A stretch of DNA of 64,000 nucleotides from Rhyacophila brunnea (lineage: Eukaryota; Arthropoda; Insecta; Trichoptera; Rhyacophilidae). The notes under the pieces were generated by a model that was given only the letters and a program-made list of their open reading frames with translations, was not told the origin of the DNA and ran no database searches. How positions within the stretch are numbered: position 1 is the stretch's first letter; every line of letters starts with the position of its first letter. Positions 47,691 to 58,263 of the stretch are shown here, piece by piece. The position numbers were made by a program, and so were the translations under genes. Location: contig JAGYXB010000693.1 of NCBI GenBank assembly GCA_022495005.1, positions 903,478 to 967,477 on the forward strand, read 5' to 3'.

Positions 47691-48040
47691 TTCTGTACTT
47701 AATAAAGAATCATAAACGTTACATTCTTAAACGTTGTCTTTCTCTTCATACCTATTACATAGGTGTATACCGTGGCGTAAAGAATGCTAGGCGCCATCCA
47801 ACTACGGACGAATGGAAAAGGGAAGGATCTAGAGGAGGCTTTAATCGGGAAGTAAATTGACTCTTGTTGATGATCATACGAGTCAATATAATATATAAAC
47901 TAAGTGAAGTTAACACAAAGTTATTATTTATAAAATATCATGGGCTTTAAATTAGCCAATAAGATAAGAGAACGTATAACTAGCAACAACTGTAAAAAAG
48001 CTGCATACTTTGGCTATATTTTTCACAATGATAAATGAAT
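47691..48040. other. unassigned
   Basis: A stretch at 47925-48030 resembles 18700-18790 in reverse (GCATACTTTGGC / GCCAAAGTATGC). Nothing else. Confidence 0.4.
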
Positions 48041-48129
48041 TAGTTCAACTCACAATGCTGGAAAAAGTAGAGGGCAGCAGAAGCGTAAGTTAGAAGGAAG
48101 TTCTCTCGATTAAGCACATTCGCACGTGA

Positions 48130-48370
48130 CCCATTGTTCAAGGCATTAGGGATTTGATACTGAACACATCCTCTGGGACTGCCCACTAATAGGATCCAAC
48201 CGACCAGAGCTGTTTGCTGGAGCTGACCACACACTGGGCCGATTGGCCATGCTGATATGATATCAATTAAGGCCAACTTTGAGGCATTTGAAGTATTTGC
48301 TGCGTCATATGGAGGAAGGAATAACTTCGATTCCTTCTTAGATTCATCACTTTCAATACCTGACTCCTCT
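48130..48370 (+). pseudogene. non-LTR retrotransposon (R1/LOA-like) RNase H-end remnant
   Basis: Plus-strand translation shows the typical zinc-knuckle-like tail of R1/Jockey-type ORF2: FDTEHILWDCPLIGSNRPEL, then GADHTLGRLAML, interrupted by stop codons. The longer minus-strand frame over the same bases (48040-48390) is a shadow. Confidence 0.65.
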
Positions 48371-48400
48371 GTTTCGGCAGAGCAAGTCAAAATTTTTTTT

Positions 48401-49019
48401 TATATTCTCTAAAACTATTTCTTTAAGCACTAAGATGCATGGTTGCTACATCAGTCCCGTGCAACTCCGTTTCGGTACAAAAAAGTGTGACACTATTTTT
48501 TTTTCATTCTGACATGTTTATAGTGTCATGGAAGGCGGCTGTGCACGCTGCTGCATATACATGGCGGGTGGAAATGGGGTATCCCTAATCATTGGCCCAG
48601 GATACCGATGTGTACTGCAAGTCGGTCGGCAAACCTTCGATAAAATACGGTATCAAAAGAAAATTTTATTATTTGAGGGTTGAACGTTTTCCGGGCCTTC
48701 CTCCGAATATTTTATATTTGTAAATATGTTTAGTATCTTTACACAATAAATCTACTTATGTATTTGTGATAAGACTATAGTTTATGAAGACGTTTTTTTG
48801 AATCTAAATATTAATATCTATCGAAATTTGTCTAAAAAACATCCAAAACAACGCACAATTGGGTACATAAATTGAATTCCGAATATGAGTATTTTTTCGG
48901 TATCGTCATATTCATAAAACAATAAATAACAAAATAAAAATATTTTTTTCATTCACATGAATGAATTGCAAGATTATAGAATGTAATATTCTTGGTAACT
49001 GATAACGTTTCTAAAGGTT
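48401..49019. other. unassigned
   Basis: A less AT-rich patch lies at 48530-48640, without recognised motif. Confidence 0.4.
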
Positions 49020-49908
49020 CAATACATTATGATGCACGTCGCGTACTGTCACATTATAGTGAACATTACAAATTATTAATTTAAGACGTTCACAACATGA
49101 CATTTAGAAACAAAGACCTGTAAGAAACAGTATTATATAAAATAGAAAAATATCAGTATTGAGTTATTAAAGAGTAGAAAAGTGTAAATACAAAAAAATA
49201 TAAATTAAATACAAGAAAGTTCACCAAATGAGCTAAGCAGACCCTATTTTAGGAATTTATAAAACAACGTCTACTTATATATATAAAAATACGTAGTCAA
49301 ATATTGATATCTTCTAGAATTTACTGGCACATGTTGTCATGGTGAGAAATCTAGTCTATGGTTTCGTCATTCCACAGAATAATTTGAACGATCACTAGCT
49401 CTATAAGTTCAATGATGGAGAGTGCCAACTCCAATGAATTATTATTCATTATTTATGCTAATTTAAATTAATTTTAACAGTTTTTACGTGTGCGTACGAT
49501 AAAATTACGTGCGATATTGCAACCATACATAATATTTTGAACAGAACCCAACCTGCAGACCATAGGTAATAGACAGCATTCTTATATAAAATAAATAGTG
49601 CAAACCACTAAAAACAAAAAAAACACGCAATTTTGAGAGGAGTCGAAAATATGTAGGCATGTAGAAAATGATAAAAACGTTCATCGAGTAATGCAGCGCG
49701 GTACGCGTGAGGTGACCTCATTGTTGTTCTCGTGATTTCGGCAGGTTTTGCTAACTGACAATGTTAGTTTAAAGGTTCAAAATGTGCTACGGGATGGGAG
49801 CATCAGTCTGCTAACATTTTAAATACCAAGTAAAACGACATTTCACACTTTTTTTACCGTAGCGGCAGCTTACTGTGACAGCATATAATGTCATCATAAT
49901 ATATTTGA
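49020..49908 (-). mobile_element. DNA transposon with TIR TATATTATGGTGCATGTCGC, copy 2
   Basis: Reverse, mutated copy of 40294-40827: it shares the blocks at 49540-49600, 49655-49700 and 49780-49880 (CTACGGGATGGGAGCATCAG). A non-LTR 3' end is inserted near 49066-49330. Confidence 0.65.
49066..49330 (-). pseudogene. Jockey/CR1-like non-LTR 3' end fragment
   Basis: On minus, matches the 3' UTR and last codons of 25961-27580 and 28355-29150: TTTATAAATTCCTAAAATAG then GGTCTGCTTAGCTC and GTGAACGTCTTAAATT. Confidence 0.75.
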
Positions 49909-49931
49909 ACTATTGATTACGTCGTGATTAG

Positions 49932-50307
49932 CAGTGACGTCCCTAGACAAAATGCCGCCTCTGGGCAGGGCCAAAATGCCGCCCCATTTTTTATACAGTA
50001 TTTTTTATCACCCGTGGACGTGTCGTCACTGGTCACCATGGACGTCGAAGGACAACGGAAGTAAACTAGACATCGCGAACTCTAAAAAAAAAAAATTAAG
50101 TCCTATTAAACCATTCATGTTACTTAATACATTTTTTTTCCAATCAGTAAGCTGAATTTTTTAATAGAAAGATATTTTCGTTATTACTAAGTTTAGATAG
50201 GTAGCTATTTCTATATATACGAAATGATTATCCTCGATTTGCCGCCCTTCGAGTAACTGCCGCCCCGAAGCGACGCTCAATCTGCCTACCCCCACGGGAC
50301 ATCACTG
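49932..50307 (+). mobile_element. hAT-like MITE (family CAGTGACGTCCC), copy
   Basis: 376 bp, CAGTGACGTCCCTA ... GGGACATCACTG. TSD GTGATTAG / GTGATTAT (one mismatch). Confidence 0.88.
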
Positions 50308-50796
50308 GTGATTATGTTCGTATATGACAGACAGCTTAATTGAAATCCAATAGATTAAAAACCGTTATTTTGATTAATTTAAATAATCGAAAAAACAGTG
50401 TATTGAATGTAAAATGAACAATGTAGGTATGTTTTTATAGCATTAATCTGTCCATATTGTTATCCTCGTCTAAAAGCAATATCTCTGTACAGTTGTCCAA
50501 AAGGTAAATAATTCAGAATTTACCTTCATCTATAGTTACAGGCTTCAGTATATTTGGCTATAGAAATATGACAAAAAAATATGTCATGTATGCGCGATGC
50601 CTGAGGGTTTAACAGGGTTGGTCTGCAAACTCAAAATGGAGGCTAGATGACTTGATAACATTGAAATCGAGATTCGAGTAAAAGCAAACATAACCAGAAA
50701 AAAAACTTCAAATAAAAAATAAATAAATCAAAACATTTTAAGGTGACTTGAAATTTGAAACATTTCAGAAACATACGACGCCGGATAGGACATGAC
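50308..50796. other. unassigned AT-rich stretch
   Basis: Nothing recognised. Confidence 0.45.
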
Positions 50797-51343
50797 TAGA
50801 GTTGGGTTTCGGGAATTTCAAGACGGGAATTCTCGAGAAATTTTCGAGATTTTCCATCCCGAATCTCGAGAATTGAAATTTTTAACATTTCGGGAAATCC
50901 CGGATCTCGATATTAATTGAAAAGACGATTTTCTATATGAAAAAAGTGGACAGAAAACACAAAACGTTCAAAGACTGATCGGGGCATTTAACACAATTAA
51001 GCCAACGTCGACTCAAAATGAGCGCAATTTTTGTAACATCAGGAAATTTTGTGTCTCAAAAACGTACGCGATTGTCAGACGCAGCGATTGACAGTCTGTG
51101 TTATTTGAAATTCTATTTTAATAAGTAATGTTTTGAATTATTTTTGTTTTCCTACTTCTATTTTGTTTGTTTCCTTACATAAATAAAAAAAAAATCATAG
51201 TTTTTTCGAATTTGTCTGTTTTTACACTGATTTTTACAGGTTTTTTTTTTTAAATTTCCCGATATCTCGAGAATTCTCGAGAATCCTTTTCTGGAAATCC
51301 CGAATATTGAGATTGAGATTTTCTCGGGAAATACCCAACTCTA
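50797..51343. mobile_element. hAT-like element rich in CTCGAGAATT motifs
   Basis: Termini TAGAGTTGGGT and the inverse ACCCAACTCTA; TSD GACATGAC (50789-50796) / GACACGAC (51344-51351), one mismatch. Subterminal regions contain repeated palindromic TTCTCGAGAA-type motifs on both sides, plausible transposase binding sites. No transposase inside. Confidence 0.85.
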
Positions 51344-52672
51344 GACACGACTCTGCATTCATCGTATTTTGGCTAACGTGTTTTACCATTGAGCCATTTG
51401 CATCCTACCTAATTATGACTAATTGACTTTTGTGGTTTTAATCAATGCACTAATAATATGTACTTACATTGATTGCTAGCCAGTATCTGGAATCGCTAGA
51501 AATTTTAGTCTTATCGTACATACACTTGCTAAAAATTTCATGAATTATTTTATTTAGAGGGCCAGGTACCATAGGGGTAAAAAAAGAATTTTTGGTATAT
51601 TTGGGAACTATATTTAAAAAAATTATAGACTTTGTAGGATAGTTATAGTCTTTTAGTCATATCTCGTACTTCAATCATTTCTCTTCATTTTTAGATTGGA
51701 ATAATACATTTTGTTAACTATTTTTTGACTTGAGGCCCTATAATTAACACTAAGGCCGATATGCATAAAATGTTATTATGTTATATCGAAATAACGTCAA
51801 AATTATATGCAGAGTTCAAAATACAATGACAGATGTAAAACTAGCAACATATTGAGGCAACGTTGCATCTGCAGTCAGAATTGTAGCCATTTAAAATAAA
51901 ATCACTTTCCACATAATTATTAAAATATTGTTTTAAAAATTGCACAATATTAAAAAATCATAAATTAATTTAATTATTTTTCAATATATGACCATTTTTC
52001 TTAGAATCAACGATTTACACTATTTATTTTTATTGTTTATAAAGAATAATGATCTATCATTAGGCTTTGACGATTTATTATAATATGCTATCGAGTGTAT
52101 TGTTATTAATAAGATAGAGTTTTTACTAATTAGGTTTTTACTGATACTTCAACTATTCATAATTTGTTTGTTGTATTAATTTTTGTGACCTTTGACTTGA
52201 TAGGTAGGTAATGGAATTTTTACCTACTTTATTGTATTGATTTATTATATAAGCTAGAGTTAAGAGAGTTCGTTGTCAGTGTGTGTGTGCCTTTGGTGAG
52301 TGTACACGGCGCCTGAAGATGTCGAAAGGCGAAACCCGGGTTGCAAAAACGACTTGAATGGAATAGTACAAAACTTAAATCCATTAGAATTTAAATTCAA
52401 ATTCCATCAAGTACCTTCGGTCGATAGTATTAATATCATAAATTATTAATTGTTAATATAAATAATTTACATTATGTAATCGTTACTTTATCACATTAAT
52501 TGAATTGTAAATGAACGAGTATAATCGACATTTTATTATTATTTTCATTCATGTATTTTTATTGATATGTCAATAAAGTTACGTGTAAAATTAAGAGGCA
52601 TTTGTTTACAGAAGCAAATATCAACCGTGTTGATAATATAATAATTACAAGATAAAAATAACATTTTATATA
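51344..52672. other. AT-rich, ends of an unidentified repeat
   Basis: Mostly unassigned. 52375-52435 recurs in reverse at 22405-22465, and a hammerhead-like motif lies just upstream of it (52313-52345). Confidence 0.4.
52313..52345 (+). ncRNA. possible hammerhead-type ribozyme core (weak)
   Basis: CTGAAGA (matches the CUGANGA core) is followed after 11 bases by GAAA (core GAA plus A), with a short potential stem GTC/GGC closed by GAAA between them. Helix II is not perfectly placed and helix I is weak, so activity is doubtful. Confidence 0.2.
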
Positions 52673-53058
52673 CAACGTTTTTAAATTTTATGTTGAATCA
52701 TATAAACTTGACTTGACTAGCTTAAACGATCAAAAAATAATTGTATTTGATGTCATATTGATTTTCATAGTAACGCACGTATATATTAATAATTTAGTTG
52801 CTAGGACCCCAGACCCCTAGCAACCAATAATGGTGTCGAAATAACTTTTCATACGAAACAGAATTAACTGAAAATGAATTCAATTCTACTTAAAGATGGC
52901 TAAAAGTATTTAAAAAATACATTGGCATCGTGTTCTGATAAATTCTAAATGTTTCAAATGTCTAGCTAGTCGGGAAGTTAGTAAAAAAATCGATTGCAAG
53001 ATTTGTACCGGACAAAGAACCACCGGACAAATAAGAATACGAGCTAAGAAAAACGTTG
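52673..53058 (+). mobile_element. Tc1/mariner-like MITE, family CAACGTTTTT, copy
   Basis: Termini CAACGTTTTT / AAAAACGTTG, TA on both sides. The right terminus is tandemly repeated (AAAAACGTTG again to 53070). Confidence 0.82.
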
Positions 53059-54289
53059 TAAAAAACGTTGTAATAAAACTATTTAGTACTGCTAGTCTTT
53101 CGTATTTACATAAATAATCGATATTAATCTTCCATTGTCAGAAAAAAGGTAAGTATCATTCATTTAAAAATAAATATATATGGCAAATGTGAAGTTTTTG
53201 GCTTATAAGCTAGAATGTCGGTTAGTGTAGCTTTCCCAATTTAATCTAGCACTAACACTTAATGTGTAGTGATTCGCGATATTCTACGCATCTCGGCCTA
53301 AAAGTTGAATGTGAGGTATGGACCATCATAAGTCTGAAAATGTTGCCGAATTCCGATCTTAGTTAAACTAATAAATTAATAATAGTTTTGGTATGATATT
53401 ATGAGATACCGTTTTGGGCATAGATTTTGCGCGGCTGCACACTTTTTTCAGTATTGATTTGTTATAAAAATGCATTAAAACGCTTTGAATGAAGAATATA
53501 AGAAAAAAACCACGAAAATGACAATACGGAAGCAATATAAAAATGCCATACAAATATTTTCGTGTACAATATAAATAAAAACAAAAATGTGTCCTGATAA
53601 ACTAATCCCGGGAATGCGTGGTTGGGGAAGAAAGACAGTTATGCCGAGTAATTCAACTGTGTTTGCTTGTTATTGATCATATCAAAAACAAATCTTGTGC
53701 GATATAAAAATGATATGAACACATTTCGTTTCCACGACTGCATGACAATAATAGCAGTCGAGCCATACAAGGACACTAAAAGAGTCAAGCTAGTCACAGA
53801 CGTTTACCAGGATATAATTTAGATGAAAGATGTATAATATAGATTGTATTTATTATATATGGTGGCGCTTTTAGTAGTGAACTGTAATTTGAAGATGCTG
53901 GTGGATGGATTACGGATCTAGGGGGGGAGGCGGAGGGGTTAACAGGATGGCAGACACTGACATTTTATGTTGAGAGGGCTGGCGCGCGCTAGAGCCGGTT
54001 CAATGTTCACGCACTCACGCACTGGTAAACGGACGGTTCGGAATGTCACTCTCACGGTTTTACTTGGTGTTTGATAATGAATGATGATGACAAGTTCAGG
54101 ATGGATGATAGTCGCAACGTTCGCTCAAACCGTATTAGATTTAGCGCAACGAAGGTCGAATAGATGTGTTTTGTTCGAGTCACTCTGTGGTTAATGACGG
54201 CTCAGTTGTAACAAGTCTACACGCGCCTGTTGTCTTGATGTAACTGCCTGTAATGTTGAAAGGATACTTGATGGACGAATTACTCTATA
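53059..54289. other. unassigned; GC-richer patch 53900-54060
   Basis: The patch around 53920-54060 (including GGGGGGGAGGCGGAGGGG) has no long frame and no family match; a promoter or conserved non-coding region is possible but unsupported. Confidence 0.35.
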
Positions 54290-54510
54290 TGGATAGTGGT
54301 CTACGAACAATTCACATGTGGCCGTGGTTCGATTCCTGATGGGTGTCTTACTTTTTTTGAAAAAGATTTTTTTCTATTGGCTATATTTTCTCATGAGTGT
54401 TTTCAGAATTATGTATGTTCAATAATTAGAATGGTACATTCTTAAATCTAGTGAATTATTCGTCGAATAAAAGAAATAGTTAATTACAATTATTAAGAGT
54501 GTTGTAAAAT
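54290..54510 (+). mobile_element. tRNA-derived SINE (second type), copy
   Basis: Head ends in a B box GTGGTTCGATTCCTGATG, then GGGTGTCTTAC, the poly-T/A hairpin TTTTTTTGAAAAAGATTTTT and the tail CTCATGAGTGTTTTCAGAAT, collinear with 47540-47690 and 47215-47320. Confidence 0.7.
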
Positions 54511-55739
54511 TTGCAGATTTCTTCTAGACGATGCGATTCATGAAGTATATTCAAATTTTATTTTTAAAAAGACGTTAAAATGTAGAAAAAAGATTTGTTT
54601 CTTCAGAAATATGATTAAAGCTCGCGGGTCTCACAGAAATACTTGGCGGGCCGTAGTTTGCCCAGGCCTGATATAAATGAATACAAAGTTAACTATGAGT
54701 GACATTGGTGACAACCTAAAAACCAGCCATCGTAAGATTTTTAATTTTGATCTCTAATTTATATTATTTCTACGGTCTGATTCATCGAAGCTTGTGGACT
54801 TCTGTGAATGCGCCTATCTTCAGTAGTAAAAAGAAAAGCTTCGACTTCGAGCCGAGAGATAGCGGCAAAATAAAAGCGGAAATCTAAATAAAAAATCTCC
54901 AGCTGATGCGAGGGCGTCGGCCGTTATATTTTGACGACTCCAAGAGGCAGTAAAAGCGGGACCGGGGTAGTTTGTGCTTAGCAACACGTGAAATGGGAAA
55001 ACCCGCCTCGGGGAAGTCCGCCGCTGCCGCCATGCTCCGCGTCGTGGCAAAAAGAGCGGGAAATTCGCCCGGAAGGGGCGGCCGGAAAAATTCGAATGGC
55101 GGGAATTTTAAATATAGACAGCCGGTGAGATTTAATAGGGTCGCTTTGACTGAAAAATGCTTGACGATGGCTGTATGTAATATTGACTATTATAACTGCA
55201 CCAAGAGTGGTTGCCATTCGGAAGCTAACCTAAGGTTCTCGCTCCCTGAATATATAATAATATTTTTAATAGCATCTGAAACTAACTATTTTAAGCGTGG
55301 AACATAAAAAACGTCCTTTACAACTAATATTTAATTATGGACGCCTATTTTTGAAACTATTAACGAGTAGCATAGAAATCAAAATTAAAAGTAGTAAGTT
55401 AATGTAGCTTTGGTCTAATGAAGTTGCTGGTACATGACCAAAAGCATGATCGTAGTGTTTGGCTCATTTGATCGGAGTGTGCTGTATTGTATCTTTGGAC
55501 CCATGAAAGACACACAGTTGGGATGGAGACATAAACACAATTACGAGCTGTACGCTTTATACAAGGGCTAGGTCATCTTTGAGACCATTTAATTGTACTG
55601 CCTTTGACGGCTGGGTCTTGTACACAAGATGGGTGTCATGAAATGCATGATAAAAAGTTGTTTGGGAAACCGAATAGAAGGTAAATAAAGATCTGGTCGA
55701 CCCCATACAAGACGGAGGGATTGACATTCAATTTAAATT
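54511..55739. other. unassigned; GC-richer segment 54820-55150
   Basis: 54820-55150 is distinctly GC-rich for this window and has overlapping open frames on both strands (54820-55217 -, 54972-55307 +) without a known domain. The rest is AT-rich. Confidence 0.4.
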
Positions 55740-55811
55740 TATTTTTTGCATATAGTAAACTTTTAAAATTACAAATCCAAGACGTTCACAATAGTATGAA
55801 AAGAATATACA
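55740..55811 (-). pseudogene. fragment of Jockey/CR1-like 3' UTR
   Basis: On minus contains TATTGTGAACGTCTTGG, a variant of the 3' UTR block at 29070-29100. It abuts the LTR of the errantivirus. Confidence 0.5.
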
Positions 55812-56288
55812 TGTTATGGATTTAATATAATTAAACACTAATAATTTATTTTATGTTTATTTATTCAATTCACAACACAAATCACACGTACAGTTATAAT
55901 AATTTTCACTTACATTACTTACAAGTCAGAATACGGAGAAGTCTGGATAGACCTGGACAGTCGGAACTTAGGATTATTACTGGCCTCTGAGGTGTCGATA
56001 CTTGTGAGTATCTAGCAATTTATAATGGAATGAGACAAAGGAAAGTTTTGGACGTTGCACTTATTATGCAGGGATGTATGTTTATGATAGTAAGTAATTT
56101 AGCTAGAAATTTAGTATTGTTTGTTTACATTACAATGGAAAGCACTTAGTTAGTTTAAATAATGTCGCGACGAGTAAATACGATAAGTATTGATAATTAT
56201 ACATCAGGGCTTCTCAATATTATACAGGGGTAACAAAGAATAATATAACAAGGAATAAAATATAGTATAAAAGGGCGTATACATAACA
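55812..56288 (-). repeat. 3' LTR of errantivirus
   Basis: 477 bp with 7-bp inverted termini TGTTATG / CATAACA. On minus it contains a TATA-like TATACTATATTTTA near its 5' end and several AATAAA-type signals near its 3' end, consistent with promoter and polyadenylation roles. Confidence 0.95.
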
Positions 56289-56298
56289 ACTCCCTCCT
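56289..56298 (-). promoter_or_regulatory. polypurine tract (plus-strand DNA priming)
   Basis: AGGAGGGAGT on the minus strand directly abuts the start of the 3' LTR, as expected for the primer left by RNase H. Confidence 0.88.
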
Positions 56299-56351
56299 AA
56301 AAGAATAAACTTATGGTTGACAATTTTGCCATGAGTTTATGTTAGATAATA

Positions 56352-58263
56352 TTAATTAATTTTATTTATTAATCTTGCGCTTCTCCTAACAGTTGATGTG
56401 GATGGGTGAACATTTACTTCATTTGGTTGAGTTAGGTTTAAACTTGTTATTTCACTTAGTTCAACATCATCTGGAGGATTTTGATTATTGAAGCAGACAT
56501 TGAATATATTATTGACAGGTCTATTGGTGTCATCGGCACCTTCTATAGATAGTATTTTAGAGCATTTCTTATTACATAAATTATACAGTTTATACAAGAG
56601 GTAAATAACAATACATATAGAGATAATATACATGAAATATTGGTATGTATTCATTTGTTGTTTGAATTTAGGTTGATCTAACAGATTGTCTATATTATCT
56701 GAGATAGAGTTTATTTTGTGTGAGATTAAGTGCTAATCCTGCGTTAGCATAGTGTAATGGCTGTAAGGGAGGAAAAGGGATTGTTTTATTTATTTCTTCT
56801 TTACAACAATCATCATCTAGTATATTTATATTAGGAATAAAAGCATTATAATTAGAATATGTTTGTACAATTTCAGTGGTTAACATGACATTTTTTGTAT
56901 AACCTTTACATCCAGGTTTCAACGATAGTATTCCTACATTATACAAAGTTACATCGGTTATTTTAGAGTTACAACTTAAAGTAATTGTAGATGGTTCTGA
57001 GAAGACATATACCCATTGGTTATTTGTTGATAGTTTATACCAAATGTCTAATTTTCAAAAGTTTGTTGAACTATGCAAGATTTAGGTATTATATTGGAAT
57101 TTATTAACTCTGTTTCGCAAATAGGTCTGGAATTGCTAGTATGTATTACATTCATTTGTTTACAAATAAAATTTTGATTAGATAATTCATAACAATTTTC
57201 TAGTGTTTGTAATAGAGTATATTGAATTTTTGTTGTGGAGTAAGCTAGGTATTTTTGAGATGGATGAACAGATATGAAACCATTTGGAGTGTAAACAGGT
57301 AAAGAAATTAAATGATATAAGTCATAGACATTGTTATTAGTGTATGGTATAGAAATTTTGTAGATTATGTTTTTATTGATATAATATAATTTTATATTAA
57401 TAATGGTTAATAGATAGTGAATGTTTTCGATATCTAATGACACAGGGTAGCTAAAACCTTCTGGTAAAAGCGATTGAGTTTTACGTAGTTCTTCTAGTAA
57501 TTGATTTGGGGAGATAATAGATGGATGGATTTGATTTGATCTAGCAAAAAGGATAGATGATATAATGGTATTCAATTCGATTTCCAATTCGTTAATAAAA
57601 AATGTTAATGAGGTATAGTGTGATAAAACTAATTCTATTGTTTTCATTTCATCTTGAGTTGATTGAATAGTATGTATGTGTTTGTTAAAATTTCGTATGT
57701 TAGCATTGAATATTTTTTCATTATCATTAAGATTAGAAATAGTTTGATTAAAATTATTGATAGTGGTTGTTATAACTTGAGTTTGATCTTTAAGCAAATG
57801 CAAGATTTCGATATCTTCTTTAGATATTTTTTTTATAGCTTCATCATAGTAACTGGCATCTTGAGAATCTAACGTTCCAAAGAGAGTTTTACTAATGCTA
57901 CCAATGACGTTTATGAGTCCGCGTTTTGATCGCGTGTGGTTCTGAGAATGTCCTACCAATTGAGATATAGTATTTTCCAGTTTGATTAGAACAGGAATTT
58001 TATTTTTTAAGTATTCTAGTTTAGAAGAGCAAATATTATTTTCGGTTTTTCTAGATATGAAATGACAAATGTGAGACGTTTTGATATAGATCTGTTCAGC
58101 TAGGTTGATTTTATTATTTAAAAAGGTTATGTTGTAATGTGTGATGAGCTTCCAGCTGGAGTCGTAGAATGTAAGTTTTCCCAAATTATCGTAGAGAAGA
58201 CCAGGAGATTTGTTGATATTTTGGTTGTCGTAATCTAATGCGTATGTGTTTACTGTGATGGAT
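56352..58263 (-). pseudogene. env: errantivirus env (fusion glycoprotein), frame broken twice
   Basis: Related to baculovirus F-type / errantiviral Env, which mediates membrane fusion. The first open part (to 57048) has an SU-like region, a furin-type site RSKR (residues 85-88 of the 58184 frame), and directly after it a fusion-peptide-like GLINVIGSISKTLFGTLDSQ, then a coiled-coil-like stretch. The second part (57051-56695) carries conserved cysteines (DDCCKEE) and the third (56708-56352) a membrane anchor, ISICIVIYLLYKLY, and a cytoplasmic tail. The parts are in different frames, with shifts at short A runs near 57052 and 56710. There is no ATG at the start: the frame opens at 58286 and a TTTCAG acceptor at 58264-58269 suggests a spliced mRNA. 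The 5' end overlaps the end of pol. Confidence 0.88.

Noticed and set aside
48040..48390. 116-residue minus-strand frame
   Set aside because: The plus strand over the same bases reads the HILWDCPL motif of a non-LTR retrotransposon, so the minus frame is a shadow.
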